The notes below the pieces were generated by a model. That model ran no database searches. It had not been told where the DNA came from and saw only the letters and a list, made by a program, of their open reading frames with translations. Source: Spiribacter sp. 2438 (GTDB taxonomy: Bacteria > Pseudomonadota > Gammaproteobacteria > Nitrococcales > Nitrococcaceae). From it: 64,000 nucleotides of DNA. Below are positions 16,776 through 27,343 of the stretch, one piece after another. Position 1 is the stretch's first letter; each line of letters starts with the position of its first letter. The DNA is taken from positions 1,364,001 through 1,428,000 of the forward strand of contig NZ_CP046046.1 of assembly GCF_009676705.1 (NCBI RefSeq), given 5' to 3'. The position numbers and the translations under genes are program-made.

Positions 16776-18790
16776 GCGGGCTGCCACCGCGCCGCATCCT
16801 CTGGATTTACGGCGAGGCCACCCGCACCCGCCGATGGGCGACCACCCTGCTGGCGACGGTGCCCCCCAAAACGGTGGCCTGGGTGGGAACCCACCCGCCC
16901 GAAACCGCCTACCGGTTGGTGCCCGTGGGCGGCGCGCGACAACTGCTCGGCCGCACCCTGGGCGCCGGTGTGCTGGACGCCCATGCGGGATTCGATCCGG
17001 ACGACTTCGGAGCCCTGTCGGGAACCATTGCCGGGGGCGGCGCGTTGCTGCTTCTGAGCCCGCCGCCGCGTCGGTGGATCGGGCAGCCCGACCCCGCGCT
17101 CCAGCCGCTGGTCAGTCACGGGCTGTCGCTGCGCGACTTTCGAGGGCATTTCATTGATCGCCTGATCCGGCATCTGGAGGCCTTTGCTCCAGTGGAAGCA
17201 CTGGACGCCGATTCCCCGTCGCCGGAGGGTCCTGACCCAGTGTCTGATCGGCCGGGGCGCATCCGAGCGACAGAAGCCACCGCCACCACGGATCAGCGGC
17301 GGATCGTTGACGCCATCGCGCGCCTCGCGCGGGGGGAGGACCCGGCGCGGCTGTTCATCACCGCAGACCGTGGCCGTGGCAAATCGGCCGCTCTGGGCAT
17401 GGCCGTGGCTGCTCTGGCCGATCAGAGAGTGCGACTGACGGCCCCCTCGCGGGCCGCCGCATCCACCGTCCTGGCCCATGCCGGGCCCACACCGCCCGAA
17501 TTCATCGCGCCGGAGTCGGTGACACCGGAAGACACCCTGCTGCTCATCGACGAGGCCGCGGCATTGCCCCTGCCCCTGGTGGCGCGGCTCGCGGAGGAGA
17601 ACCCGCGATGTGTACTCACCGGTACCGTCCACGGCTACGAGGGCAGCGGTCGAGGCTTGATATTGCAACTCGCCGGCACACTCGCCGAGGCCGCCGATGG
17701 CCTGCATCGCCACATCCTGAAGGAGCCGGTTCGCTGGTCCGCCGATGATCCGCTGGAAGCCCTGACCCATCGGCTGCTGCTGTTGGCCGCGGAACCCGCT
17801 ACGGGAATCGGTAGAGATCCGCAGTCCTGGACGATCCAGTGCGAAGACCCGGCGACGCTGATCACCGGCGAAGCGGACCTGGAAGCCATTTTCGGGCTAC
17901 TGGTGGCGGGGCACTATCAGACCCGACCCCGGGACCTCCGGCAGTTGCTGGATGACCCCGAGATGCAGCTCTGGACCCTCCGGGAGGGTGGCATGGTGGT
18001 GGGCGTGCTAGCCGCCCGCCGGGAGGGGGGCATGGACCCGGCCATGGTCGACGCCATCCACCGGGGTAAGCGGCGACCGGCCGGGCATCTGATCGCCCAG
18101 TCCCTGACCTTTCACGCCGGCATCGCCAACGCCGCGGGCTATCAGGGCCTGCGGATCCAGCGCATCGCCGTCCACCCGCAGCGACGCCGCCGGGGCCTCG
18201 GTCGTCACCTGGTCGCCGCCGCCCGCGAGGCCGCCCGCGAACAGGCGCTGGACTGGCTGGGGGCCAGCTTTGCCGGCACCGGGCCGTTGCTGGACTTCTG
18301 GCACGCCTGCGGGATGGACGTGGTACGGGTGGGCAACCGGCGCGACCCGCGCAGCGGCGAACACGCCGTCATCGTCCTGACCGGCCTCAGTGAAGGCGGT
18401 CGGATGCTGCTGACTCGGGCCCGAGCCCGACTGGCGGTGCATCTCCCGGACCAGTGCCGCCATGCCCTGCAGGAAATGCCCCGGGCCCGGCAGAGGCGGC
18501 TGAGCCGTGGCCTCCCGTCGGCGGATACCGCAACGGTGGACTCGGTGGACCTGCAGGTCTTCGCCCATGGGCAGCGCTCCCTGCTTGATACCCACGGCGC
18601 GCTGGAACGGTGGGGCCGGCAAATAGTCGGTAAACTGTCGCCCGCCGAGCAGTCCCTGCTCGCCGCCGCCATCCGCGACCCGCTGAATACCACCGCCATG
18701 GCCCGGTCCATCGGTGCTTCCGGCCGACGGGAGGCCCTGACCACCCTGCGGCAACTGGTCCGAGACAAACTGGAGAGCGACCATGAATGA
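16772..18790 (+). CDS. tmcA: TmcA, tRNA(Met) cytidine acetyltransferase
   Basis: 672 aa, the E. coli TmcA size. It uses ATP and acetyl-CoA to make N4-acetylcytidine at the wobble base of elongator tRNA-Met. An N-terminal DUF1726-like domain is followed by a RecA-like helicase module with Walker A (ADRGRGKSAALGMA, about 190-205) and a DEAA motif (LLIDEAAALPLPLV). A GNAT acetyltransferase domain follows (IQRIAVHPQRRRRGLGRHLV, about 465-485). It starts with GTG at 16772, inside the ABC transporter stop. Its end overlaps the uvrA-like ATG by 8 nt. Confidence 0.93.
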   Translation: MSGLPPRRILWIYGEATRTRRWATTLLATVPPKTVAWVGTHPPETAYRLVPVGGARQLLGRTLGAGVLDAHAGFDPDDFGALSGTIAGGGALLLLSPPPRRWIGQPDPALQPLVSHGLSLRDFRGHFIDRLIRHLEAFAPVEALDADSPSPEGPDPVSDRPGRIRATEATATTDQRRIVDAIARLARGEDPARLFITADRGRGKSAALGMAVAALADQRVRLTAPSRAAASTVLAHAGPTPPEFIAPESVTPEDTLLLIDEAAALPLPLVARLAEENPRCVLTGTVHGYEGSGRGLILQLAGTLAEAADGLHRHILKEPVRWSADDPLEALTHRLLLLAAEPATGIGRDPQSWTIQCEDPATLITGEADLEAIFGLLVAGHYQTRPRDLRQLLDDPEMQLWTLREGGMVVGVLAARREGGMDPAMVDAIHRGKRRPAGHLIAQSLTFHAGIANAAGYQGLRIQRIAVHPQRRRRGLGRHLVAAAREAAREQALDWLGASFAGTGPLLDFWHACGMDVVRVGNRRDPRSGEHAVIVLTGLSEGGRMLLTRARARLAVHLPDQCRHALQEMPRARQRRLSRGLPSADTATVDSVDLQVFAHGQRSLLDTHGALERWGRQIVGKLSPAEQSLLAAAIRDPLNTTAMARSIGASGRREALTTLRQLVRDKLESDHE

Positions 18791-21700
18791 CGAGTCGATC
18801 CGCATCCGCGGCGCTCGCCAGAACAATTTGCGCAACCTGGACCTGGACCTGCCCACCGGCGAGCTGATCGTCATTACCGGGGTGTCGGGCTCCGGCAAAT
18901 CGTCCCTGGCCTTCGACACGCTGTATGCCGAGGGACAGCGGCGCTATGTCGAGACTTTTTCACCCTATGCCCGGCAGTTTCTGGACCGCATGGATCGCCC
19001 GGCCACCGACCGGGTGGAGGGCATTCCACCGGCCATTGCCATCGACCAGACCAACCCGGTCCGCACCTCCCGCTCCACGGTGGGCACCATGACCGAGCTC
19101 AACGACCACCTGAAGCTGTTGTTTGCCCGGGCGGCGACGCTGTTCTGTGGCGGCTGTGGCCGCGAAGTGGCCCGGGATACTGCGGATGGCGTCTATCACC
19201 GGCTCATGACCCGCTGCCCGGAGTCCCGGGTGCTAATCGGCTTCGATGTGGATATCCCGGAAAACTACGACGAGGCGGAAATCCGCAGTCTGCTGGATCG
19301 TCAGGGATACACCCGGGTGGAGTCGCTGGACCCCCATCGTCTGCGGGTGATCCAGGACCGGCTGCGGGTGACCCCGGATCGCCGCGACCGGATCGTTGAA
19401 GCCCTGGAGGCCAGCTTTGAGCGCGGCCGGGGCGGGCTGGTGGTGGTGGAGCTGAACGACCAGCGCGAGCCAGTGGCCACCCATCGCTTCTCCACCGACC
19501 TGCACTGCGCCGACTGCGATCGCCATTATCGTGAGCCGACGCCGAGCCTGTTCTCGTTCAACTCACCCATGGGCGCCTGTGAAACCTGCCGCGGTTTCGG
19601 CCGTGTCATGGGCATTGATTATGGCCTGGTGATTCCGGACCCGAAGCGCAGCCTGGCGGAGGGCGCCATCCGCCCGTGGCAGTCCGGCAAGTCCGCCGAG
19701 TGTCAGCAGGACCTGCTGCGGCACGCGCGACGCGCCGGGGTCGCCGTGGACATTCCCTGGCAGGACCTGCCGGAAGCCGATCGTCAGTGGGTGCTGGAGG
19801 GCGAGGGCCGGGGTCGTCAGCGGTGGTATGGCGTGCAGGGATTCTTCGACTGGCTCGAGTCCAAGAGCTACAAGATGCATGTCCGGGTGCTGCTGTCCAA
19901 ATACCGCAGTTACGACCTTTGCCCGGACTGCGAAGGCGCCCGCCTCAAACCCGAGGCATTGCAGTGGCGTCTCGGCGGGCATGCCGAATCCGCCAGGGCG
20001 CGGCCGCCGGCGGACCGCCATCGGCCGCGGGGGGTCACCATGCCGGCGGAGGCCTTCCACGGGCTGCCCGGGCTGTGTCTGCATGACCTCATGACCCTCC
20101 CCCTGCATACCCTCCATCAATTCTTCGAGGAGCTGGCGCTGCCATCGCCGCTGGACGAAGCCGTCCCGGTGCTGCTCCAATCGATTCAGGCCCGGCTGGG
20201 TTTTCTGGATTCCGTCGGCGTGAGTTACCTCACCCTGGATCGTCAGTCACGGACGCTCTCCGGGGGTGAAGTTCAGCGCATCAACCTCACCACCGCCCTG
20301 GGCACATCGCTGGTGAACACCCTGTTCGTGCTGGACGAGCCCAGTATCGGTCTGCATCCGCGGGACATCGGCCGGATCACGGGGGTCATGCAACGATTGC
20401 GCGACGCCGGCAACACGCTGGTGGTGGTGGAACACGACCCGGACATCATGCGAGCGGCGAACCGGATCCTCGACATCGGTCCGGGACCCGGTCGCGATGG
20501 CGGGGCGGTGATCTTTAACGGCGGACCCGCCGAACTGTTGGCGGATGCCAATTCCCTGACCGGCGCCTACCTGCGGGGCGAGAGGCGGGTCGCGGCCCTG
20601 GACCGGGAGGAACGGCCGGCGCCTTCAGAATGGCTGGTCATTCGCGGGGCCCGGGAGCACAACCTGAAAAATATCGACGTGCGGTTGCCGCTGCACCGAC
20701 TGGTCTGCCTGAGCGGCGTCTCCGGCTCGGGTAAATCCACGTTGCTGGAAACCGTGCTCTACCGCGCCCTGCGCAAGCGCCATGGCGAGGCGGTGGATCC
20801 GCCCGGCGATCATGATGGCGTCGACGGCGCTGACACCATCGACGAAGTGGTGCTGGTGGACCAGGCGGCCATCGGCCGAACCACCCGTTCCAACCCCGCC
20901 AGCTACGTCGGGGCTTTTGACGCCATCCGCAAGGCCTTTGCCCGGGAGCCGCTGGCCCGCGAACGGGGCTACACCGCCGGGACGTTCAGCTTCAATGCCG
21001 GGGCCGGACGCTGTCCTGCCTGCGGCGGCAACGGCTTTGAACACGTCGAAATGCAGTTTCTCTCGGATGTCTACCTGCGCTGCCCCAGCTGCGATGGCAA
21101 GCGGTACCGCGACAGCGTCCTCGAGGTCCGCCTGCCCCCGGCGTCCGGTGCCAGCCGTCCTCCGGCCTCCATCGCCGACTGCCTGGCCATGACCGTGGAC
21201 GAGGCCCGCGAATTCATGGCCGATCAACCGGAAGTCCTGCGGGGACTGGAGCCACTGGCGGCGGTGGGCCTGGGCTACCTGCAGTTGGGCCAGCCGGTGC
21301 CCACCCTCTCCGGCGGCGAGGCCCAGCGCCTGAAGCTCGCCGGGCACCTGGCCAAGGCAAGCCGGCGTCGCGGTGGACACAAGCTGTTTCTTTTCGACGA
21401 GCCCACCACCGGTCTTCACTTCGCCGACATCAGCGTCCTGCTGACCGCCTTCGAGCGTCTGCTAGCGGCGGGGCATTCGGTGCTGCTCATTGAGCACAAT
21501 CTGGATGTGATGCTGGCATCGGACTGGCTGGTGGACCTGGGCCCGGAAGGCGGCGACGGTGGCGGCCACCGGGTGGCCGAGGGGCCACCCGGGACGCTGA
21601 TGGAAGTCAGTGGCAGCCATACCGGGGCCGCCCTGAAGCGCTATCGCGCCGAACTGGACGGGCAAGCATCACCCGGGGTGGCCGAACCGGCCCCTCCGGA

Positions 21701-24290
21701 CGCGGCGGTGCGCCGGCCTGACGGCATCGAAATCCATCATGCCCGGGAGCACAACCTGAGGGACATCAACCTGTGCATACCCCGTCAGGGCATGACGGTG
21801 ATTACCGGGCTGTCCGGCTCCGGCAAGAGCACGGTGGCCTTCGATATTCTGTTCAACGAGGGCCAGCGCCGCTATTTGGAGTCCCTGAACGCCTACGCCC
21901 GGCAATTCGTGCAGCCGGCGGCACGCCCCGACATCGATGCCGTGTTCGGCATACCGCCGACGGTGGCCATCGAGCAGCGCACCAGCCGGGGCGGCCGCAA
22001 GAGCACGGTGGCCACCCTCACCGAACTGCATCACTTTCTGCGCCTGCTGTTCGTGAAGCTGGGCACCCAGGTTTGCCCGGACTGTCAGGTGCCCATCAGC
22101 CATCAGGATCAGGACGCGATTGCTGCGCATCTGCTGGAGAACCGCCGGGGCCAACCCATCGAGCTGTTGGCGCCACTGGTGGTGGCCCGCAAGGGGTACT
22201 ACACCGACCTCGCCCAGTGGGCCGCCGGCAAGGGCTTCTCTCACCTTCGAGTGGATGGCGAAGACCAGCCCACGGACAACTGGCCGAGGCTGGATCGATA
22301 CCAGGAACATGATATCGACCTGCCCGTGGCCACCCTGACCCCGGACCCGTCGGCGGAGTCGACGCTCACCGAGGCGCTGGCGCAGGCGTTGGCCTACGGA
22401 CGCGGCCAGATCCGTGTGCAGACCGGCGACGGCGAGACCGCCCTGTTTTCCACCGAGCGGTCCTGCCCCAGCTGCCGCCGCAGCTTCGCGGAACTCGATC
22501 CCCGGCTTTTTTCCTACAACACCCGGCATGGCTGGTGTCCGTCATGCTTTGGCACGGGCACCCGCCTGCCGGGCTTTGATGCCGAGCAGACCGGCGAGGA
22601 AAACCAGTGGCGGGCCGATGACAGCGACGAGCCGCAGACCTGCTCTGCCTGCAATGGCCATCGCCTGCGACCGGAGGCATTGGCCGTACGCTTTGACGGG
22701 CGGGGGATCGCGGATTTTGGCGCCCTGTCCATCGACGAGGCCCGGGCCTTTTTCGAAGCACCCGGGCTGGAAGGCCGGAATGCCGAGATCGCCCGAGATA
22801 TCCTGGCAGAGCTGCGCAGTCGGCTGCAGTTTCTGTCCGCGGTGGGGCTCGGCTATCTGACCCTGGACCGCGCCGCCCCGACCCTGTCCGGCGGCGAAGC
22901 CCAGCGTATCCGGCTGGCAGCCCAACTGGGCTCCAATCTTCAGGGGGTCTGCTACATCCTTGATGAACCCACCATCGGCCTGCACGCCCGGGACAACCGG
23001 CTGTTGCTGGAGACACTCCGGGCACTGGAGCGCAAGGGCAATACCCTGGTGGTGGTGGAGCACGATGAAGAAACCATCCGCCAGGCGGATCACGTCATCG
23101 ACCTGGGGCCCGGCGCCGGTGTCCGCGGCGGACGGGTGGTGGCCGAGGGGCCGCTGCCAAGGCTGCTGGAAGATCCGGACTCCGTGACCGGTCGGGCCCT
23201 GTCCAATCCACTCAAGCACCCGATGCGGGCCGCCCGGCGGGACCCTCATCAGGGTCCGGCGCTGCTGATCAAGGGCGCTCATGCCAACAACCTCCGGCAG
23301 GTTGAGGCGCATATTCCGCTGGGATGCCTGACCGTGGTCAGCGGGGTGTCGGGGTCCGGCAAGAGCACCCTGATCCGGGATGTCCTGCACACCAACCTGC
23401 GGCGCTGGCTAAGTCGTGACGGCGAGCGGCAGCGGGCGGACGGCTGCCGGGGGATCAAGGGATGGGAGTCACTGCAGCGGGTCCTGGAGGTGGACCAGAC
23501 CCCCATCGGCAAAACGCCCCGCTCCTGCCCCGCCACCTATGTCGGCATTTATGACGACATTCGGCGACTGTTCGCGCAGACCGAAGAAGCCCGCATCCGC
23601 GGCTATGGCCCGGGGCGGTTTTCTTTCAACACCCGGGAGGGCCGTTGCCCGGAGTGCGACGGCCAGGGCATGCGGCGCATCGAGATGAACTTCCTGCCGG
23701 ATGTCACCGTGCCCTGCGAGTCCTGTCACGGACAGCGCTTCACGCCGGAAACCCTGGCGGTGCGCTGGCGCGGCCGCTCCATTGGCGAGGTTCTGCAAAT
23801 GGACATCGAATCCGCCGTGGACTTCTTTGCTGCCCATTCGAAAATCCATCACGCTCTCGAGCTGCTACGGGACACCGGACTGGGCTATCTGACACTGGGA
23901 CAGCCCAGTCCGACCCTCTCCGGCGGTGAGGCCCAGCGGATCAAGCTGGTCACCGAGCTCACCAAGGCCAGGCCGTCAGTGGGACGCGTCCCTCAGGGCC
24001 AGACCCTGTACATTCTGGACGAACCCACGGTCGGGCTGCACATGGCGGATGTGGAGCGATTGATCGGCGTGCTCCACCGACTGGTGGACATGGGGCACAG
24101 CGTCGTGGTTATCGAACACGATCTGGATATTCTTGCCGAGGCCGACTGGCTCATCGACCTGGGGCCCGAGGGCGGACAGGCCGGGGGCGCCATCGTCGCC
24201 CAGGGCACCCCGGAACAGGTGGCCCGCAACCGGGACTCCCGCACCGGCGAAATACTCGCTGAATTTCTGAGTGCGCGACAATGCCTTTGA
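18783..24290 (+). CDS. Double-length UvrA-family ATPase (two UvrA units fused in tandem)
   Basis: 1835 aa, about twice normal UvrA. It contains four ABC ATPase modules: P-loops near residues 32 (GVSGSGKSS), 644 (GVSGSGKST), 1008 (GLSGSGKST) and 1520 (GVSGSGKST), each matched by an LSGGE(V/A)QR signature and a DEP(S/T) Walker B. Twelve CxxC pairs, six per half, follow the zinc-site spacing of UvrA. The two halves (about 1-960 and 980-1835) each resemble a complete UvrA, so this is a tandem fusion, not a frameshift. UvrA recognises DNA damage for nucleotide excision repair. Fused paralogues of this kind are known in other bacteria but their role is unclear. A normal uvrA probably exists elsewhere. 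Start ATG at 18783 overlaps tmcA by 8 nt. Confidence 0.92.
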   Translation: MNDESIRIRGARQNNLRNLDLDLPTGELIVITGVSGSGKSSLAFDTLYAEGQRRYVETFSPYARQFLDRMDRPATDRVEGIPPAIAIDQTNPVRTSRSTVGTMTELNDHLKLLFARAATLFCGGCGREVARDTADGVYHRLMTRCPESRVLIGFDVDIPENYDEAEIRSLLDRQGYTRVESLDPHRLRVIQDRLRVTPDRRDRIVEALEASFERGRGGLVVVELNDQREPVATHRFSTDLHCADCDRHYREPTPSLFSFNSPMGACETCRGFGRVMGIDYGLVIPDPKRSLAEGAIRPWQSGKSAECQQDLLRHARRAGVAVDIPWQDLPEADRQWVLEGEGRGRQRWYGVQGFFDWLESKSYKMHVRVLLSKYRSYDLCPDCEGARLKPEALQWRLGGHAESARARPPADRHRPRGVTMPAEAFHGLPGLCLHDLMTLPLHTLHQFFEELALPSPLDEAVPVLLQSIQARLGFLDSVGVSYLTLDRQSRTLSGGEVQRINLTTALGTSLVNTLFVLDEPSIGLHPRDIGRITGVMQRLRDAGNTLVVVEHDPDIMRAANRILDIGPGPGRDGGAVIFNGGPAELLADANSLTGAYLRGERRVAALDREERPAPSEWLVIRGAREHNLKNIDVRLPLHRLVCLSGVSGSGKSTLLETVLYRALRKRHGEAVDPPGDHDGVDGADTIDEVVLVDQAAIGRTTRSNPASYVGAFDAIRKAFAREPLARERGYTAGTFSFNAGAGRCPACGGNGFEHVEMQFLSDVYLRCPSCDGKRYRDSVLEVRLPPASGASRPPASIADCLAMTVDEAREFMADQPEVLRGLEPLAAVGLGYLQLGQPVPTLSGGEAQRLKLAGHLAKASRRRGGHKLFLFDEPTTGLHFADISVLLTAFERLLAAGHSVLLIEHNLDVMLASDWLVDLGPEGGDGGGHRVAEGPPGTLMEVSGSHTGAALKRYRAELDGQASPGVAEPAPPDAAVRRPDGIEIHHAREHNLRDINLCIPRQGMTVITGLSGSGKSTVAFDILFNEGQRRYLESLNAYARQFVQPAARPDIDAVFGIPPTVAIEQRTSRGGRKSTVATLTELHHFLRLLFVKLGTQVCPDCQVPISHQDQDAIAAHLLENRRGQPIELLAPLVVARKGYYTDLAQWAAGKGFSHLRVDGEDQPTDNWPRLDRYQEHDIDLPVATLTPDPSAESTLTEALAQALAYGRGQIRVQTGDGETALFSTERSCPSCRRSFAELDPRLFSYNTRHGWCPSCFGTGTRLPGFDAEQTGEENQWRADDSDEPQTCSACNGHRLRPEALAVRFDGRGIADFGALSIDEARAFFEAPGLEGRNAEIARDILAELRSRLQFLSAVGLGYLTLDRAAPTLSGGEAQRIRLAAQLGSNLQGVCYILDEPTIGLHARDNRLLLETLRALERKGNTLVVVEHDEETIRQADHVIDLGPGAGVRGGRVVAEGPLPRLLEDPDSVTGRALSNPLKHPMRAARRDPHQGPALLIKGAHANNLRQVEAHIPLGCLTVVSGVSGSGKSTLIRDVLHTNLRRWLSRDGERQRADGCRGIKGWESLQRVLEVDQTPIGKTPRSCPATYVGIYDDIRRLFAQTEEARIRGYGPGRFSFNTREGRCPECDGQGMRRIEMNFLPDVTVPCESCHGQRFTPETLAVRWRGRSIGEVLQMDIESAVDFFAAHSKIHHALELLRDTGLGYLTLGQPSPTLSGGEAQRIKLVTELTKARPSVGRVPQGQTLYILDEPTVGLHMADVERLIGVLHRLVDMGHSVVVIEHDLDILAEADWLIDLGPEGGQAGGAIVAQGTPEQVARNRDSRTGEILAEFLSARQCL

Positions 24291-24363
24291 GCGGCGCGCC
24301 CGAGTGTGATTAGCTCTGCCGCCGATTCGATCAACCCAGCCAATCATCAATGGAGACTCCACC

Positions 24364-24828
24364 ATGCCGAAAAGCGACGTGTTCCCCCTCAGTTGCCCTC
24401 TTCCCCTGGACAGCGCCCGGGCCATCATCCAGGCCGCCCGCGAAAAAGGCCGGGAACAGGGCTTCATGCCCCTGACGGTGGTGGTGCTGGACGCCGGTGG
24501 GCACCGCATTGCCATGGAGCGGGAGGATGGTTGCGGCATCGTCCGCGAGGAAGTGGCCACCGGCAAAGCCTGGGGTGCCCTTGGCATCGGCATTGGCAGC
24601 CGCACCATTGCCGGGCGCAATCAGGGCCGTGAGGCATTTCTGGCCGGCGTGGCCGTGGCCTCGGACGGGCGCTTCGTCCCGGTGCCCGGCGGAGTGCTGG
24701 TCATCGAAAACGGCCAGGCCATTGGTGCCGTCGGGATCAGCGGTGATACCTCGGATGCCGACGAGATGTGCGCGGTGGCCGGCATCGAAGCCGCCGGTTA
24801 TCAGGCGGGAATCGATACCCCGGACTAG
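24364..24828 (+). CDS. GlcG/HbpS family (DUF336) protein
   Basis: 154 aa, matching the GlcG/HbpS/PduO-C family throughout: MPLTVVVLDAGGHRIAMERE, then GKAWGALGIG, then VPGGVLVIENGQAIGAVGIS. Members bind haem or small cofactors or act as accessory proteins of glycolate oxidation. No glycolate genes are adjacent, so the role is open. A GGAG-type site precedes the ATG. Its TAG stop and the TAG stop of hslR share the same CTAG at 24825-24828. Confidence 0.85.
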   Translation: MPKSDVFPLSCPLPLDSARAIIQAAREKGREQGFMPLTVVVLDAGGHRIAMEREDGCGIVREEVATGKAWGALGIGIGSRTIAGRNQGREAFLAGVAVASDGRFVPVPGGVLVIENGQAIGAVGISGDTSDADEMCAVAGIEAAGYQAGIDTPD

Positions 24829-25220
24829 TCCCGGCTGCCCCGCTTGAAAGCGGCCAGTTGCCGCCGGTCGCGTCGCTCCGGGCGATGCTCCGGTCGCGGC
24901 TGGGCCGCGGCGGCAAGGCGGGCCGCCTCGCGCTGGCCGGCCCGCCGCTGCTGACTGTCTTCGGTCTCCCGATAGAGTTGCTCGGCCTCACGGGCCGGTC
25001 CCCGCTGATCCGACACCTGCAGCACTTCGACTTCGAAAGTCTGGGCGGCCTTTCGAACGATCACCTGCTGCCCCGGTTTGACGGCCCGGGCGGGCTTGGC
25101 CCTCACGCCTTCTACCTGCACATGGCCACCCCGGATGGCATCGATGGCCAGGCGGCGGGTTTTGAAGAACCGGGCCGCCCATAGCCAGCGGTCGAGACGG
25201 ACTGAATCAGCTTCCCACAT
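24825..25220 (-). CDS. hslR: HslR/Hsp15, S4-domain ribosome-associated heat shock protein
   Basis: 131 aa. An N-terminal S4 RNA-binding domain (VRLDRWLWAARFFKTRRLA, then GHVQVEGVRAKPARAVKPGQ) is followed by a basic, Gln/Arg-rich tail, as in Hsp15. The protein binds 50S subunits that carry peptidyl-tRNA and helps recycle stalled ribosomes. The start overlaps the end of the CBS-domain gene by 14 nt. The GGGAG upstream is only 2 nt from the ATG, closer than usual. Convergent with the GlcG-like gene by a 4-nt shared stop. Confidence 0.9.
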   Translation of the reverse strand: MWEADSVRLDRWLWAARFFKTRRLAIDAIRGGHVQVEGVRAKPARAVKPGQQVIVRKAAQTFEVEVLQVSDQRGPAREAEQLYRETEDSQQRRAGQREAARLAAAAQPRPEHRPERRDRRQLAAFKRGSRD

Positions 25221-25665
25221 GACTCCCGTAACTGCCGTGCATGTAACTGGTCAATTCGGCGAGCTCCACGTCCCGGCTCTCCACCACCGCGGCGGTGAGG
25301 TCCCGCACGGAGATCACGCCATGAACCCGCCCCTGATCCATGATCGGCAGGTGCCGCACATTGCGCTCCGACACCAGCGCCATGGCCTCGTCCACGGTGC
25401 TGTCCGGCGCCACCCAAAACAACTCCCGGGTCATCACGGACTCCAGACGGGTGTCATCAGGATCTAGTCGGGATTCGAGTACGCGGCGGAGCACATCCCG
25501 TTCGGTAAAAATACCCAGCAACTCCTCGTCGGTGTTCATGACGAGAACCGCGCCGATGTTGCGCCGGTTCATCAGTCCAACGGCTTCGCCAACGGTGTTA
25601 TCCGGACCGAGGGCATGCAGCCCGCCGACCCGCTCGTTAATCAGACTCTTGATACTTCGCCGCAT
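25207..25665 (-). CDS. Two-CBS-domain protein
   Basis: 152 aa from the ATG at 25665, which has GGAGGAG at ideal distance. A longer frame reaching 25734 lacks a ribosome site and would overlap rraA. Two CBS motifs form one Bateman pair: the first around GDNTVGEAVGLMN...GIFTERDVLRR, the second around DSTVDEAMALVSERNVRHLP...GVISVRDL. Such stand-alone CBS proteins sense adenine nucleotides or similar ligands. The partner is unknown. The gene lies between rraA and hslR on the same strand. Confidence 0.85.
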   Translation of the reverse strand: MRRSIKSLINERVGGLHALGPDNTVGEAVGLMNRRNIGAVLVMNTDEELLGIFTERDVLRRVLESRLDPDDTRLESVMTRELFWVAPDSTVDEAMALVSERNVRHLPIMDQGRVHGVISVRDLTAAVVESRDVELAELTSYMHGSYGSHVGS

Positions 25666-25705
25666 GGCGGTCTCCTCCAGATCATTTTTTTGACTTATCG
25701 GTGGC

Positions 25706-26185
25706 TCATGCGAGGGGTTCGCTGGCCACCACAATGCCGTCGCGATCGGCGCACAGCCATTCGCCCGGCGTCAGGGTAACGCCGGCCATGGTCACGGGAA
25801 CACCGACTTCGCCGCCATCCGCTTTCTGACTCCGGCTCGGATGGGTATTGAGCGCTTTAATGCCGATATCCAGGTCCGCCAGGTCGCCGGCGTCGCGAAC
25901 GCAGCCATAGACCACCAGCCCGCTCCAGCCGTTGTCACGGGCCTTGGCCGCCAGCATGTCGCCCACCAGGGCGCATCGCAGAGAGCCAGCGCCATCCACC
26001 ACCAGGACGCGCCCCTCTCCCGGGGTTTCCAGCATTTCCCGGACCCGGCTGTTGTCTTCGAATGTACGCACCGTCTCTACGCTGCCGGAAAAACCGTAGC
26101 GACCGCCGTAGTTTTCGAAGATTGGCGCCATGATACGGAGCGCCTCGGGATGTTCATCGCACAGGTCGGTGGTTTTGATTGCCAT
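25706..26185 (-). CDS. rraA: RraA family protein (RNase E regulator / HMG-type aldolase fold)
   Basis: 159 aa, co-linear with E. coli RraA: TTDLCDEHPE start, FGG-type turn (NYGGRYGFSG), GRVLVVDGAGSLRCALVGD and VVYGCVRDAGDLADLDIGIKA. RraA inhibits RNase E. This homologue keeps Arg-Asp in GCVRD, whereas E. coli RraA has Arg-Gln there. Arg-Asp is also found in the metal-dependent HMG/CHA aldolases, so a catalytic role (for example oxaloacetate decarboxylation) is possible. It is divergent from the phosphoribulokinase-like gene across about 140 bp. Confidence 0.85.
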   Translation of the reverse strand: MAIKTTDLCDEHPEALRIMAPIFENYGGRYGFSGSVETVRTFEDNSRVREMLETPGEGRVLVVDGAGSLRCALVGDMLAAKARDNGWSGLVVYGCVRDAGDLADLDIGIKALNTHPSRSQKADGGEVGVPVTMAGVTLTPGEWLCADRDGIVVASEPLA

Positions 26186-26326
26186 TGATTACTCCAGAAA
26201 GCCCACGGATCAAGTTATCGGCAGGCGCCGTCGCAGGCAACCATGTCGTCATGCGGGTTTGACACCTACCCGGAAGGGGGGAGAATGCGAGGGCTATGCC
26301 ATGACACCAGGCCCACAAGGACATTC

Positions 26327-27343
26327 ATGTCAGCTTCCCCCGCCAGCAGTGCGCAACCCCTGCCCGGTGCCGGTCACCTTCGGCAACGGCTCATGGATCG
26401 CGTGCGCCCGATCGTTATCGGTGTTGCCGGGGACAGCGGCAGCGGCAAGACCACTTACACCGGCGGCATTGAATGGCTGCTGGGTGAATCCCTGGTCAGC
26501 CAGATCAGTCTGGATGGCTATCACCGGGAGGATCGCGCGACCCGGCGGCGCACTGGCAGTTCACCGCTTGACCCGGATCAGAATCGTCTGGATGAGGCCG
26601 CCAGCCATCTCCGGCAACTGATCAACGGAGATCCGGCCCTGGTGCCGGTCTACGACCATGCCACCGGGTGTTTTGCCGAACCGCGGTGGCACCAGCCAAC
26701 CCCGGTGATTCTGGTGGAAGGGCTGCACACCCTGTATCCGCTGATGCGGGATTTACTGGACTTCGCCATCTACGTGGACACCGACGCCACCATTCGGCGT
26801 GACTGGAAAACCACCCGGGACACCCGGGGGCGCGGCTATCGAAGCGAGGACGTCGAAGCGGAGATCCAGCGGCGGGCCACTCAGTACGATGAATGGATCG
26901 CCGGGCAGCAGGACACCGCGGATGTGATTCTGAGAATTCATCCGAGCCGGCTGGAGTCGCTGGCTCTGGGTGAAATGAATCCGGATGAGGGCGGTAGCTG
27001 TCATCACCTCGAGGTCATCGTTCACCCCCAGGCGGACAATCAGCCGGCCCTGTATTTTCCGGTGGATTTGAACAACATGAATCGCGAATCCGCCGTGCCG
27101 TTCATGCTGGCCACCGTCCCCAGCCGGTTTCGGGGCCGGGCGGTCAATGTGCTGCATGTCGACGGCCAGATGCCATCGGCGGCGCTGGCCACCCTGGAGC
27201 AGGAAATCTGCGCCTTTGCCGGCGTGGAAGCGCCCAGCGGTGACGCCTGCGCGTCAGCCGATCCTCAACCCACCATCCGTTTCGCCCAAATGCTGGTGGC
27301 CTGGCCCATTCTCGCTCAGGTGGCGGCGCTGGAATCCGCCTAG
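26327..27343 (+). CDS. Phosphoribulokinase/uridine kinase family protein, class II PRK-like
   Basis: 338 aa from the ATG at 26327, which has AGGA 5 nt upstream; a longer frame from 26243 lacks such a site. P-loop: GVAGDSGSGKTT. It then follows the plant/cyanobacterial/archaeal PRK pattern: LDGYHREDRATRR, SSPLDPDQNRLDEA, PVYDHATGCF and VILVEGLHTLYPLMRDLLDF. The sequence therefore predicts phosphorylation of ribulose 5-phosphate or a related sugar phosphate. No RuBisCO gene is present in this window. Its TAG stop shares CTAG at 27340-27343 with the patatin gene. Substrate assignment is uncertain. Confidence 0.75.
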   Translation: MSASPASSAQPLPGAGHLRQRLMDRVRPIVIGVAGDSGSGKTTYTGGIEWLLGESLVSQISLDGYHREDRATRRRTGSSPLDPDQNRLDEAASHLRQLINGDPALVPVYDHATGCFAEPRWHQPTPVILVEGLHTLYPLMRDLLDFAIYVDTDATIRRDWKTTRDTRGRGYRSEDVEAEIQRRATQYDEWIAGQQDTADVILRIHPSRLESLALGEMNPDEGGSCHHLEVIVHPQADNQPALYFPVDLNNMNRESAVPFMLATVPSRFRGRAVNVLHVDGQMPSAALATLEQEICAFAGVEAPSGDACASADPQPTIRFAQMLVAWPILAQVAALESA

